Positions 1-5,783 of a DNA stretch of 6,823 nucleotides are shown one piece after another. The stretch is from assembly GCA_003222835.1 (NCBI GenBank), contig QHXE01000044.1, forward strand, positions 1-6,823. The letters run 5' to 3'. A program made the position numbers and the translations under genes. Every line of letters starts with the position of its first letter. The stretch's first letter is position 1. This DNA comes from Acidobacteriota bacterium (GTDB lineage: Bacteria > Acidobacteriota > Blastocatellia > Pyrinomonadales > Pyrinomonadaceae). The notes beneath the pieces were generated by a model, which worked only from the letters and a program-made list of their open reading frames with translations, did no database searches and was not told where the DNA came from.

Positions 1-66
1 TTTGACGAAGAAACGTTCGAACTTTGGCGCGTGACCACGGCCCAAACGGTCAGTCGCGCCCTATAA
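1..66 (+). CDS. C-terminal tail of an unidentified upstream gene (partial)
   Basis: Frame 1 is open from the window edge to a TAA stop at 64-66 and gives 21 residues ending WRVTTAQTVSRAL. The other two forward frames close early, so this is the only frame that could continue an upstream gene. The tail is too short to assign to a family. Because the next gene is an ABC ATPase without a permease downstream, the missing partner could lie upstream, but this tail does not look like the end of an FtsX/MacB-type permease. It may also be chance open sequence at the window edge. Confidence 0.45.
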   Translation, partial: FDEETFELWRVTTAQTVSRAL

Positions 67-81
67 TACGGGACTTGTTAT

Positions 82-122
82 ACCGGACTTCTCCGGTCCG
101 AAACGGGAGGACAAATCCTTCC
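82..122 (+). other. Two adjacent small hairpins in the gap before the ABC ATPase gene
   Basis: ACCGGA (82-87) and TCCGGT (92-97) form a perfect 6-bp stem around a CTTC loop. Eight bases further on, GGGAGGA (105-111) can pair with TCCTTCC (116-122) around CAAA, with one G-T wobble. Neither is followed by a run of T, so they are not textbook intrinsic terminators. The second stem buries the only Shine-Dalgarno-like stretch in this gap (GGGAGG), which is over 40 nt from the next start codon and so unlikely to serve it. They could be a weak terminator or mRNA-end structure for the upstream gene. Confidence 0.4.
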
Positions 123-152
123 TCTAAACGATTACTACTGGCTATATAGATA

Positions 153-824
153 ATGGCGTTAATCGAAACTCGCGAAATCACGCGCATCTATCAGATGGGA
201 ACCAACCAGGTGACCGCGTTGGAGCGTGTAAGCATGGGCGCTGACGAGGGCGAGTTTGTCGCGATTCAGGGGACTTCGGGTTCAGGCAAGTCTACGCTGC
301 TGAATTTACTGTGCGGACTTGATCAACCGTCCAGTGGCGACGTCCTGTTTGATTCTCAGCCGCTCGCGCCTCTTACCAAGAAACAAATGGCGTGCTATCG
401 ACGGTTTTCCGTCGGAATGATCTTTCAGAACTTTAATCTGATTCCGACGATGACTGCGGCCGAGAATGTTCGGCTGGCGCTGGCGTTCGGCGGATTGCGT
501 GGTGTGCCGCGCAAAGATCGCGCGCGAGATTTGCTCGAGCGGGTCGGGCTGTCCGATCGAATGGACCATCGGCCGGCGGAGCTTTCAGGTGGGGAACAGC
601 AACGCGTGGCGATCGCCCGGGCGCTCGGGAATCGGCCGCGGGTTCTACTTGCCGACGAGCCAACCGGGAATTTAGACTCGACGCGCGCGCGTGAGCTGCT
701 GGCATTGCTCAGAGAGATGGTTGATCGGGACAACTTGACTGTGTTGTTGGTAACTCACGATCATGACCTGGCAAGCAGTTACGCGGATCGAATCATCATG
801 ATGAAAGACGGAAGAGTAGTATGA
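153..824 (+). CDS. ABC transporter ATP-binding protein, LolD/MacB-type
   Basis: This is the cytoplasmic ATPase subunit of an ABC transporter. In this family the ATPase drives an FtsX-like permease in lipoprotein release (LolD), macrolide or peptide efflux (MacB) or related mechanotransmission. The 223 residues are the usual single-domain length. Visible motifs are Walker A GTSGSGKST (residues 40-48), the Q-loop at Q92 in FQNFNLIPTMTAAENV, the signature LSGGE (144-148), Walker B LLADEP with D168 and E169, the D-loop NLDS (173-176) and the H-loop H202. All catalytic residues are present, so it should be active. ATG 153 is chosen because an in-frame TAG lies at 147-149 and the N-terminus matches the family (RIYQMG at 11-16). 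No Shine-Dalgarno precedes it. No permease gene follows; it may lie upstream, or the ATPase may be an orphan. The exact substrate cannot be told from the ATPase alone. Confidence 0.93.
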   Translation: MALIETREITRIYQMGTNQVTALERVSMGADEGEFVAIQGTSGSGKSTLLNLLCGLDQPSSGDVLFDSQPLAPLTKKQMACYRRFSVGMIFQNFNLIPTMTAAENVRLALAFGGLRGVPRKDRARDLLERVGLSDRMDHRPAELSGGEQQRVAIARALGNRPRVLLADEPTGNLDSTRARELLALLREMVDRDNLTVLLVTHDHDLASSYADRIIMMKDGRVV

Positions 825-937
825 ATTTCGGATTGCGAATTTCGGAATGCGGAATTTTGCTGAAGTCACTTGTTGCGGTGGGTGCGGCTGGCTGATTTTC
901 TTTTGAAATCCGCAATTCGCAATCCGCAATCCGAAAT
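825..937. repeat. Imperfect inverted repeat, 33-nt arms, built from GGATTGCG-like words
   Basis: The left arm (825-857) starts immediately after the ABC ATPase stop codon, and the right arm (905-937) ends just before the Shine-Dalgarno of the next gene. The outermost 13 nt are perfect (ATTTCGGATTGCG at 825-837 against CGCAATCCGAAAT at 925-937). The inner 20 nt match at 14 positions, giving 27 of 33. The loop is 47 nt. Within each arm the words GGATTGCG, GGAATGCGG and CGCAATTCGCAATCCGCAATC recur as degenerate units of about 7-10 nt. No ORF or transposase lies inside. It looks like a small palindromic repeat element of the REP or MITE kind and can fold into one long hairpin in RNA. It could separate transcription of the flanking genes, but it has no T-run. 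Confidence 0.7.
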
Positions 938-938
938 C

Positions 939-943
939 GAGGT
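939..943 (+). promoter_or_regulatory. Shine-Dalgarno GAGGT for the cNMP-binding/DUF1003 gene
   Basis: GAGGT lies 6 nt before ATG 950 and supports that start codon. It sits one base outside the right arm of the inverted repeat, so the repeat occupies the whole gap up to the ribosome binding site. Confidence 0.75.
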
Positions 944-949
944 AACGCC

Positions 950-1849
950 ATGTCAACACCAACCCGTCAAGAGATGACGCTGGAGGCGATTCGTTCGGTC
1001 CCGTTGTTTGGGTCGCTGGACGATGAAGCCGCCGGCGATCTTCGCAATCTGCTAAGTGTGCACGAGGTCCCGCACGGCGCCGCGTTGTTTCGCGCGGGCG
1101 ACCAGGGCGACGCCATGTACCTGATCGAAAGCGGTCGCGTGCGAATTACGATCAGCGACGATGACCAGAAAGAGATCGTTTTGGCGGAACTGGCCCAGGG
1201 CGATTTCTTTGGCGAGATGGCGATCATCGATGGCAAGCAACGCTCGGCCGATGCCACCGTCTCGGAAGATGCGCGGTTGGCTGTATTGTCCCGAGAAAAC
1301 TTTCTGGGTTTTATTCATGATAATCCGAAGGTGGCTTTGGAAATGCTGAGCGCCAGCTTTGGGCGTTTGCGCCGCACGGACAAACTGCTGCAACAACGCG
1401 TGTCGCGCAACGTCAACGAAGAACAGCAAAAGCGTATGACGCTGGCCGATCGCGCGGCCGATCTGATCGCTGAATTCGGCGGCAGTTGGAAGTTTATTGG
1501 CGCTTCAATCGGCTTTTTGATTTTCTGGGTGCTCCTCAATAGCTGGCTGCTCACCGGCAAAGGCTTCGATCCTTTTCCTTACGTGTTACTCAATCTCGTG
1601 CTCGGTATGATCACCGGATTGCAGGCGCCGATCATCATGATGTCGCAGAATCGCCAGTCGGAAAAAGATCGCTTGAGCGCCGATCTCGATTATCAAGTGA
1701 ACCTGAAAAACGAATTGGCGCTCACCGAAGTCTTGCGCCGCCTGGATGTCCTGGAGAGCGAACGTCTGCCGCAACTGTTCACGCAGCAAAACGAGAAGAT
1801 CGAGAAATTGAGTCTCCCCGGTGTCAACGGTTCCGTGGCGTTGGGTTGA
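950..1849 (+). CDS. Cyclic-nucleotide-binding domain fused to DUF1003 membrane domain
   Basis: This 299-residue protein is probably an inner-membrane ligand sensor; its output is not known. Residues about 18-138 form a CRP/FNR-type cyclic-nucleotide-binding domain. The phosphate-binding cassette is GDFFGEMAIIDGKQRSA (84-100), with E89, R98 and S99 at the positions that contact cAMP in CRP, so nucleotide binding is plausible. No helix-turn-helix follows. Instead residues about 163-255 are a DUF1003 domain with two membrane helices (about 182-201 and 208-230), a loop carrying FDPFP, and the family-typical QAPIIMMSQNRQ and DYQVNLKNE stretches. The tail (about 255-288) is charged and probably helical. 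GAGGT at 939-943 supports the start. It does not share a function with its neighbours in any obvious way. Domain calls are firm; the ligand and biological role are inference. Confidence 0.9.
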   Translation: MSTPTRQEMTLEAIRSVPLFGSLDDEAAGDLRNLLSVHEVPHGAALFRAGDQGDAMYLIESGRVRITISDDDQKEIVLAELAQGDFFGEMAIIDGKQRSADATVSEDARLAVLSRENFLGFIHDNPKVALEMLSASFGRLRRTDKLLQQRVSRNVNEEQQKRMTLADRAADLIAEFGGSWKFIGASIGFLIFWVLLNSWLLTGKGFDPFPYVLLNLVLGMITGLQAPIIMMSQNRQSEKDRLSADLDYQVNLKNELALTEVLRRLDVLESERLPQLFTQQNEKIEKLSLPGVNGSVALG

Positions 1850-1888
1850 AGAACTTCCGTGCGAGAGGAGGTGAGGCGTAACTGACGC

Positions 1889-1956
1889 TCGTGTCAGAAG
1901 CCCGACCGTAAGGGAGGGCTCAGTTGCCCTTGCTCACGCGCGGGCTTCTGACACGA
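1889..1956. repeat. Palindromic intergenic repeat: two inverted 29-nt units, perfect 16-bp stem
   Basis: TCGTGTCAGAAGCCCG (1889-1904) is the exact reverse complement of 1941-1956, around a 36-nt centre. Read as units, 1891-1919 on the + strand and 1926-1954 on the - strand are two copies of one 29-nt sequence, matching at 24 of 29 positions. Each begins GTGTCAGAAGCCCG and ends AGGGC, with a conserved CGT.AG core; the GCCC near the start can pair with the terminal GGGC. A third, more diverged unit is at 6761-6789. The element ends 14 nt before the HAD start codon. It would form a strong hairpin in RNA or a cruciform in DNA, but lacks a T-run. Best described as a REP-like dispersed repeat; effects on expression are inferred. 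Confidence 0.8.
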
Positions 1957-1970
1957 ATTTCACTTCTCAA

Positions 1971-2663
1971 ATGATCCACGCGATCTTTTTCGATTTCAAC
2001 GGCGTCATCATCGATGACGAACGAATCCATCTGAAAGCTTATCGCGAAGTCCTTAACGGCGAGGGCATCGATTTCTCAGACAACGATTATTTCGCCTGCC
2101 TGGGAATGGACGATGTCGCCTTTGTGCGAGCGGCCTACGCGCGCGCTGAAAAAACGGTGACTGACGAAAAGACCCGCGAAGTTATCGACTTCGAACACGC
2201 GTTACATCGACAACTCATTAACGAAGACCTGCCCGTTCACCCCGGTGTCGTGACGTTTGTCAAAGCGGCGGCGCGACGTTATGAATTGGGCCTGGTCAGC
2301 ATGGCCGAACGCAGCGAGATCGAACACGTTTTGAAGCTCGCTTCTCTTGATAAATGCTTTTCGGTTCTTGTTAGCGCGGAGCCGGGATTGAAACACAAAC
2401 CCGCGCCCGATAGTTACCAGCGCGCGCTCGATTTATTGAACGAAGCGCGACGAGCGAATCGAAAGCTGCCACTCCTCGCATCTGAGTGTCTGGTAATCGA
2501 GGACGCACCGCCTGGAATTCTGGCTGGCCGCGCCGCCGGCATGCGCACGCTCGGAGTGACGAATACAGTCTCTGCTGAAGCCTTGCGGGCCGCAGGCGCT
2601 GAGGTCGTGACGCCAAATCTCGCCGACTGGAACACCGCCGCGGTACACCACTTGTTTGACTAA
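1971..2663 (+). CDS. HAD-superfamily hydrolase, beta-phosphoglucomutase-like, with DxN motif I
   Basis: This 230-residue cytoplasmic protein has the layout of subfamily I HAD enzymes (beta-phosphoglucomutase, sugar phosphatases). Motif I is FFDFNGVI, with the nucleophile D8. A helical C1-type cap spans roughly residues 16-85. Motif II is S110 in LGLVSMAERSE, motif III is K143 in KHKPAPDSY, and motif IV is E177-D178 in CLVIEDAPPGILAGRAAGM. The oddity is N10: the usual motif is DxD, and the second Asp acts as the general acid/base in beta-phosphoglucomutase and most HAD phosphatases. The enzyme may therefore be slower, use another acid, or have another role. The substrate is not predictable. 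The start is fixed because motif I must lie at the extreme N-terminus. There is no Shine-Dalgarno, and a palindromic repeat ends 14 nt upstream. The metallophosphoesterase gene begins 9 nt after the stop, which suggests an operon. Confidence 0.88.
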   Translation: MIHAIFFDFNGVIIDDERIHLKAYREVLNGEGIDFSDNDYFACLGMDDVAFVRAAYARAEKTVTDEKTREVIDFEHALHRQLINEDLPVHPGVVTFVKAAARRYELGLVSMAERSEIEHVLKLASLDKCFSVLVSAEPGLKHKPAPDSYQRALDLLNEARRANRKLPLLASECLVIEDAPPGILAGRAAGMRTLGVTNTVSAEALRAAGAEVVTPNLADWNTAAVHHLFD

Positions 2664-2672
2664 TTGTCACAC

Positions 2673-3335
2673 ATGCGCCGCACAATCGTCATCGGTGACC
2701 TACATGGATGCTTTGACGAGCTGACGGATTTGCTTGACTTGATCAATCTGCGCAAGGGCGATCGAGTCGTGGCGGTAGGCGATTTGGTTGTCAAAGGCCC
2801 AAAGAATGGCGAAGTCCTCGATCTCTTTATTCAAGATAAGCGCTTTTCGTCAGTGATCGGCAATCATGATCGAAAGCTGCGGCAGCACTGGCGCGGTGAA
2901 CCCACCCGCCTCACCAAAGAGCAGAAGGAAACCCTGGTTCAACTCGATGTCGAACGCGAACGTTATTCTGACTATTTAAAATCGCTCCCCTTCACGATCG
3001 ATCTGGGCTCGCATTTGGTTGTGCACGCGGGTGTGCGTCCGGGCGTGCCTCTGAACCGACAGATGACGAGTGATTTGACTGAGATACGCACCATGGGCGC
3101 GAATCCTTCGAATCGGCGGGGCGTTCCCTGGTACAAGATCTATCGCGGAAGGAAGATCGTTCTATTCGGTCACTGGCCGGCAAAAGCACCGCGCGTCGCC
3201 CAGCGTGCGATTGGATTAGACACCGCTTGCGTCTACGGAGGCCGACTGAGTGCTTTCATCATCGAATCAAATCAGTTTGTCAGCGTCCCTGCGCGTCGTG
3301 CGTACGCGACTTCTCCTAACCGTGATCTTCGCTGA
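2673..3335 (+). CDS. Metallophosphoesterase, ApaH/PPP-like phosphatase
   Basis: This is a 220-residue two-metal phosphatase of the PPP group, close in style to ApaH (diadenosine tetraphosphatase) and to bacterial PrpA/PrpB-type protein phosphatases. Metal-binding motifs appear in order: GDLHGC (D9, H11), GDLVVKGP (D37), GNHD (N64, H65), VVHAG (H118) and FGHW (H167). GLDTACVYGGRLSAF (181-195) is the usual C-terminal motif of bacterial members. In motif 2 the usual Arg of GDxVDRG is Lys (K41), as in eukaryotic ApaH-like phosphatases. Substrates could be dinucleoside polyphosphates or phosphoproteins; sequence alone cannot decide. I chose ATG 2673 because motif 1 follows directly; a TTG at 2664, abutting the HAD stop codon, would add only three residues. 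There is no Shine-Dalgarno. The 9-nt gap suggests translation coupled to the HAD gene. Confidence 0.88.
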   Translation: MRRTIVIGDLHGCFDELTDLLDLINLRKGDRVVAVGDLVVKGPKNGEVLDLFIQDKRFSSVIGNHDRKLRQHWRGEPTRLTKEQKETLVQLDVERERYSDYLKSLPFTIDLGSHLVVHAGVRPGVPLNRQMTSDLTEIRTMGANPSNRRGVPWYKIYRGRKIVLFGHWPAKAPRVAQRAIGLDTACVYGGRLSAFIIESNQFVSVPARRAYATSPNRDLR

Positions 3336-3353
3336 GTTAACAACTCCATATCG

Positions 3354-3377
3354 TCGATTCAGCGTTCGATTTAGCAT
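3354..3377 (+). repeat. 12-nt imperfect tandem repeat
   Basis: TCGATTCAGCGT (3354-3365) is followed directly by TCGATTTAGCAT (3366-3377), matching at 10 of 12 positions with both differences being transitions. It could be a direct-repeat regulator site or simply a slippage product; two short copies are weak evidence. Confidence 0.4.
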
Positions 3378-3489
3378 TGCCTGAGACGGTGAATTCGTAC
3401 GATAAACTTACGCGAAGTTTGCAAGTCTATTCTGATTTACCCTTCGTACTTCTTACGAACAACTTATAGCTGGCTTTCTGTGATCCGAA

Positions 3490-3507
3490 CAGTGTCCCGG
3501 AACACTG
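3490..3507. promoter_or_regulatory. 18-bp palindrome, operator-like
   Basis: CAGTGT (3490-3495) and ACACTG (3502-3507) flank CCCGGA, whose central CCGG is itself symmetric, so 16 of 18 positions fit a single dyad. It sits 74 bp before the ppk1 start codon, a likely place for a dimeric regulator to bind. It does not resemble the PHO box direct repeat. The regulator is unknown. Confidence 0.4.
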
Positions 3508-3540
3508 GTTGCTGACGGATAAGCAAATCTGTGTGGAGAC

Positions 3541-3549
3541 TGTGTATAA
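3541..3549 (-). promoter_or_regulatory. DnaA-box-like 9-mer
   Basis: The - strand reads TTATACACA, which fits the relaxed DnaA-box consensus TTATNCACA. It is a single site; no cluster, AT-rich unwinding element or dnaA/dnaN gene is nearby, so an origin is not indicated. It also overlaps the best -10 candidate (TATAAG) upstream of ppk1, and either reading may be chance. Confidence 0.3.
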
Positions 3550-3580
3550 GCGTACGGTTTAGAAATCAGATCTCATAACC

Positions 3581-5701
3581 ATGCAAGTAATATCGAACAT
3601 TCAACTCAAGAGGCGGCTCAGTGCGGTCCAGTCCGCGAAAGCCAAACTAACGCTAGCCCCGCCCGCGGAACAGCGTCTGCTGAATCGCGAGCTGAGCTTG
3701 ATCGAGTTCTTTCGCCAGGTGCTTGATGAAGCCCATGACGACCGGAACCCGCTCCTCGAGCGGCTGCGATTCCTGACAATCTTCTCAAACATCGTCGATG
3801 AATTTTTCATGGTTCGCGTATCGGGCTTGAAAGAAGAAATCGAACACGGGTGTGTCAAGCCATCGCCGGATGGAATGACCGCGGCGGAGCAGTTGGAAGC
3901 AATCAGGAAACGCCTCGTGCCGATGATCGCGGACCAAATGCGCTGCCTCAGAGAAGAGATTCTTCCCGAACTGGCGGCTAACGGCATTGTCAGTGCGCCT
4001 TATCAATCCCTGTCAAAAGAAGAACGGGACACCGTGGATGATTATTTCATGCGCCAGGTGTTTCCGGTGCTGACGCCGCTCGCCGTCGATCCGGCGCATC
4101 CATTTCCGTATATCTCTGGTCTTAGCTTGAATCTCGGTCTGGTGGTGCAGGCTGCTGAATTAGAACCCGCCGAAGCGCGTTTTGTTCGACTCAAAGTGCC
4201 AGGAGTGCTGCCTGGCTTAGTTCAGACCGGGGCCGGAACGAAATACACATTTCTGAGTGAAGTGATTGCGGCAAACCTTGGCATTCTATTTCCCGGCATG
4301 TCAGTCGATCACGCACACGCATTTCGGGTCACGCGCGACGCAGACATCGAGATTCGTGACGAGGAAGCGGATGATCTCTTGCGCGCTTTACAGCAGGAAC
4401 TGCGCAAGCGGCGTTTCGGCTCGCCCGTGAGATTGGAAGTGTCTGCCGACATGCCCGACGACATGCTTTCGTACTTGATGGAGTCGATTGGAGTCGAGCC
4501 TGATGACATTTACGTGGTTGATGGCCCGCTAAATGTTTTGGATCTCACGCCGTTGTGCGAGCTTGATCGCCCTGACTTGAAGTATCGGCCTTTGCGCACG
4601 ACGATCCCCGAGCCGCTGCGAAAACGAAAATCAGTTTTTGACGCCATCAAGCAGCGCGACATCCTGGTGCATCACCCGTACACGGATTATTCGGCGGTCA
4701 CAGACTTCATCAGAGCGGCAGCGGACGACGAAGACGTGCGAGCCATCAAAATCTGTCTTTATCGCACCGGCCAACAATCTGAAATCGCCGAGATTCTCAG
4801 GCAGGCGGGCGAACAGGGGAAACAGGTGACTGTGCTGATCGAATTGAAGGCCCGCTTCGACGAAGAGAACAATATCGAATGGGCCCAGCGGCTCGAGCGT
4901 TCAGGCGTGCACGTTGTCTACGGACTAGTCGGTTTGAAGACGCACTGCAAGTTGACCCTGGTCGTGCGTCGCGAAGGCCAAAACCTAAGGCGATATGTCC
5001 ACATCGCCACGGGAAACTACAATCCGACGTCGTCTTCGACGTACACGGACCTCGGACTATTCACGGCAAACGAAAACATAGGCGAAGACGCCAGCGAATT
5101 CTTCAATTACCTGACTGGTTACTCGCGACAAAAGCATTATCGGAAGCTGCTGGTTTCGCCCGTTAATTTGCGTGAGAAATTGACGGACCTAATCGAACGG
5201 GAGACCGGGCACGCAAAAGCCGGACGGCCGGCGCGAATCGTGGCGAAGCTGAATAGACTAGCTGACGCGAAAATCATTGAAAGTCTCTACGAAGCGTCGC
5301 AGGCCGGCGTTTCGATTGACTTGATCGTTCGAGGTATTTGCATGTTACGGCCCGGAGTCGCGGGACTCTCTGAGAATATTCGCGTGCGTAGCGTCGTCGG
5401 TCGCTTTCTCGAACACAGCCGCATCATCTACTTCGTGAATGACGATAATGAAGAGTTGTACATCGGCAGCGCCGACTGGATGCTGCGCAACCTCGATCAC
5501 CGCGTCGAAGTAGTCTGTCCGTTGGAGGAGCCGGAGTTGCGCGATTACCTAAAGAAGGTGCTTGACGTTTATCTGCGCGATAACGTGAATGCGCGCGAGC
5601 TGTCGGCCGACGGCTTCTACAAACGCGTCAGTCGAGGAGTCGGCGTCGAGGACTTCGACAGTCAGACGTATTTTGAAGACCGTGAAATACCGATGCACTG
5701 A
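3581..5701 (+). CDS. ppk1: Polyphosphate kinase 1
   Basis: Ppk1 reversibly transfers the terminal phosphate of ATP to an inorganic polyphosphate chain, storing phosphate and energy. The 706 residues match the family length. The N-terminal domain opens with NRELS at 35-39 and continues through ERLRFLTIFSNIVDEFFMVRV (about 60-80). The head domain follows (about 145-330), then two phospholipase-D-like C-terminal domains (about 340-520 and 520-700). Key residues are R395 in CLYRT, R425 in KARFDEENNIEW, the autophosphorylated His H455 in GLKTHCKL, and H612 in EHSRIIYF. They sit at a constant offset of 20 from E. coli R375, R405, H435 and H592, so nothing is missing in the core. One local variation is NRELSLIEFF where NRELSWLxFN is usual. 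No Shine-Dalgarno precedes ATG 3581; a start within the first 30 residues downstream cannot be excluded. It lies after two phosphatase genes and probably has its own promoter. Confidence 0.97.
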   Translation: MQVISNIQLKRRLSAVQSAKAKLTLAPPAEQRLLNRELSLIEFFRQVLDEAHDDRNPLLERLRFLTIFSNIVDEFFMVRVSGLKEEIEHGCVKPSPDGMTAAEQLEAIRKRLVPMIADQMRCLREEILPELAANGIVSAPYQSLSKEERDTVDDYFMRQVFPVLTPLAVDPAHPFPYISGLSLNLGLVVQAAELEPAEARFVRLKVPGVLPGLVQTGAGTKYTFLSEVIAANLGILFPGMSVDHAHAFRVTRDADIEIRDEEADDLLRALQQELRKRRFGSPVRLEVSADMPDDMLSYLMESIGVEPDDIYVVDGPLNVLDLTPLCELDRPDLKYRPLRTTIPEPLRKRKSVFDAIKQRDILVHHPYTDYSAVTDFIRAAADDEDVRAIKICLYRTGQQSEIAEILRQAGEQGKQVTVLIELKARFDEENNIEWAQRLERSGVHVVYGLVGLKTHCKLTLVVRREGQNLRRYVHIATGNYNPTSSSTYTDLGLFTANENIGEDASEFFNYLTGYSRQKHYRKLLVSPVNLREKLTDLIERETGHAKAGRPARIVAKLNRLADAKIIESLYEASQAGVSIDLIVRGICMLRPGVAGLSENIRVRSVVGRFLEHSRIIYFVNDDNEELYIGSADWMLRNLDHRVEVVCPLEEPELRDYLKKVLDVYLRDNVNARELSADGFYKRVSRGVGVEDFDSQTYFEDREIPMH

Positions 5702-5770
5702 AATGCAGGCTGATAATCTGAAAGGTGCGCTAGAGCACAAGGGCCCCCTCGCTTTAACGATAGTCTTGAT

Positions 5771-5775
5771 GGGAG
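5771..5775 (+). promoter_or_regulatory. Shine-Dalgarno GGGAG for the exported kinase-like gene
   Basis: GGGAG lies 8 nt before ATG 5784 and supports that start. It is one of only two clear ribosome binding sites in the window. Confidence 0.7.
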
Positions 5776-5783
5776 TTTGAGAA

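Larger units (their letters stand above)
3336..3580 (+). promoter_or_regulatory. ppk1 upstream region with several short dyads
   Basis: These 245 bp carry no plausible gene and are visibly more AT-rich than the coding DNA. Three perfect 6-bp inverted repeats lie in order: AAACTT-N5-AAGTTT (3404-3420), TTCGTA-N5-TACGAA (3443-3459) and CAGTGT-N6-ACACTG (3490-3507). A 12-nt tandem repeat is at 3354-3377 and a DnaA-box-like 9-mer at 3541-3549. No convincing sigma70 promoter with both boxes is visible; TATAAG at 3545-3550 is the best -10 candidate but has no good -35 at 16-18 bp. The length and dyad content suggest that ppk1 has its own regulated promoter here rather than depending on the upstream operon. 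Confidence 0.5.

Noticed and set aside
62..67. TATAAT, a perfect -10 hexamer
   Set aside because: No -35-like hexamer lies 15-19 bp upstream (the spot reads GGCCCA), and it overlaps the stop codon of the upstream frame. One hexamer is not enough to call a promoter.
425..733. Minus-strand ORF of 102 codons inside the ABC ATPase gene
   Set aside because: It is a frame shadow: Ser/Arg-rich, with no motifs, and opposite an intact conserved gene.
672..962. Minus-strand ORF of 96 codons across the repeat
   Set aside because: It runs antisense to the ABC ATPase end and through the inverted repeat. Its repeated RIANCGF and FAIRNS words come from translating the repeat, not from a real protein.
1889..1956. 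Intrinsic terminator for the DUF1003 gene
   Set aside because: The stem is strong, but the loop is 36 nt and no T-run follows either arm. The paired-unit structure fits a repeat better, although it may still weaken transcription.
2664..2672. TTG start giving the metallophosphoesterase three extra residues
   Set aside because: It abuts the HAD stop codon and lacks a Shine-Dalgarno, while ATG 2673 places the first metal-binding motif at the usual position. The difference is minor and not excluded.
3336..3580. Replication origin or PHO-box promoter before ppk1
   Set aside because: There is only one DnaA-box-like 9-mer, with no cluster or replication genes. No pair of CTGTCAT-type PHO direct repeats is visible.
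3601..3987. Minus-strand ORF of 128 codons inside ppk1
   Set aside because: It lies opposite the conserved N-terminal domain of Ppk1 and has a Ser/Arg-rich shadow composition.
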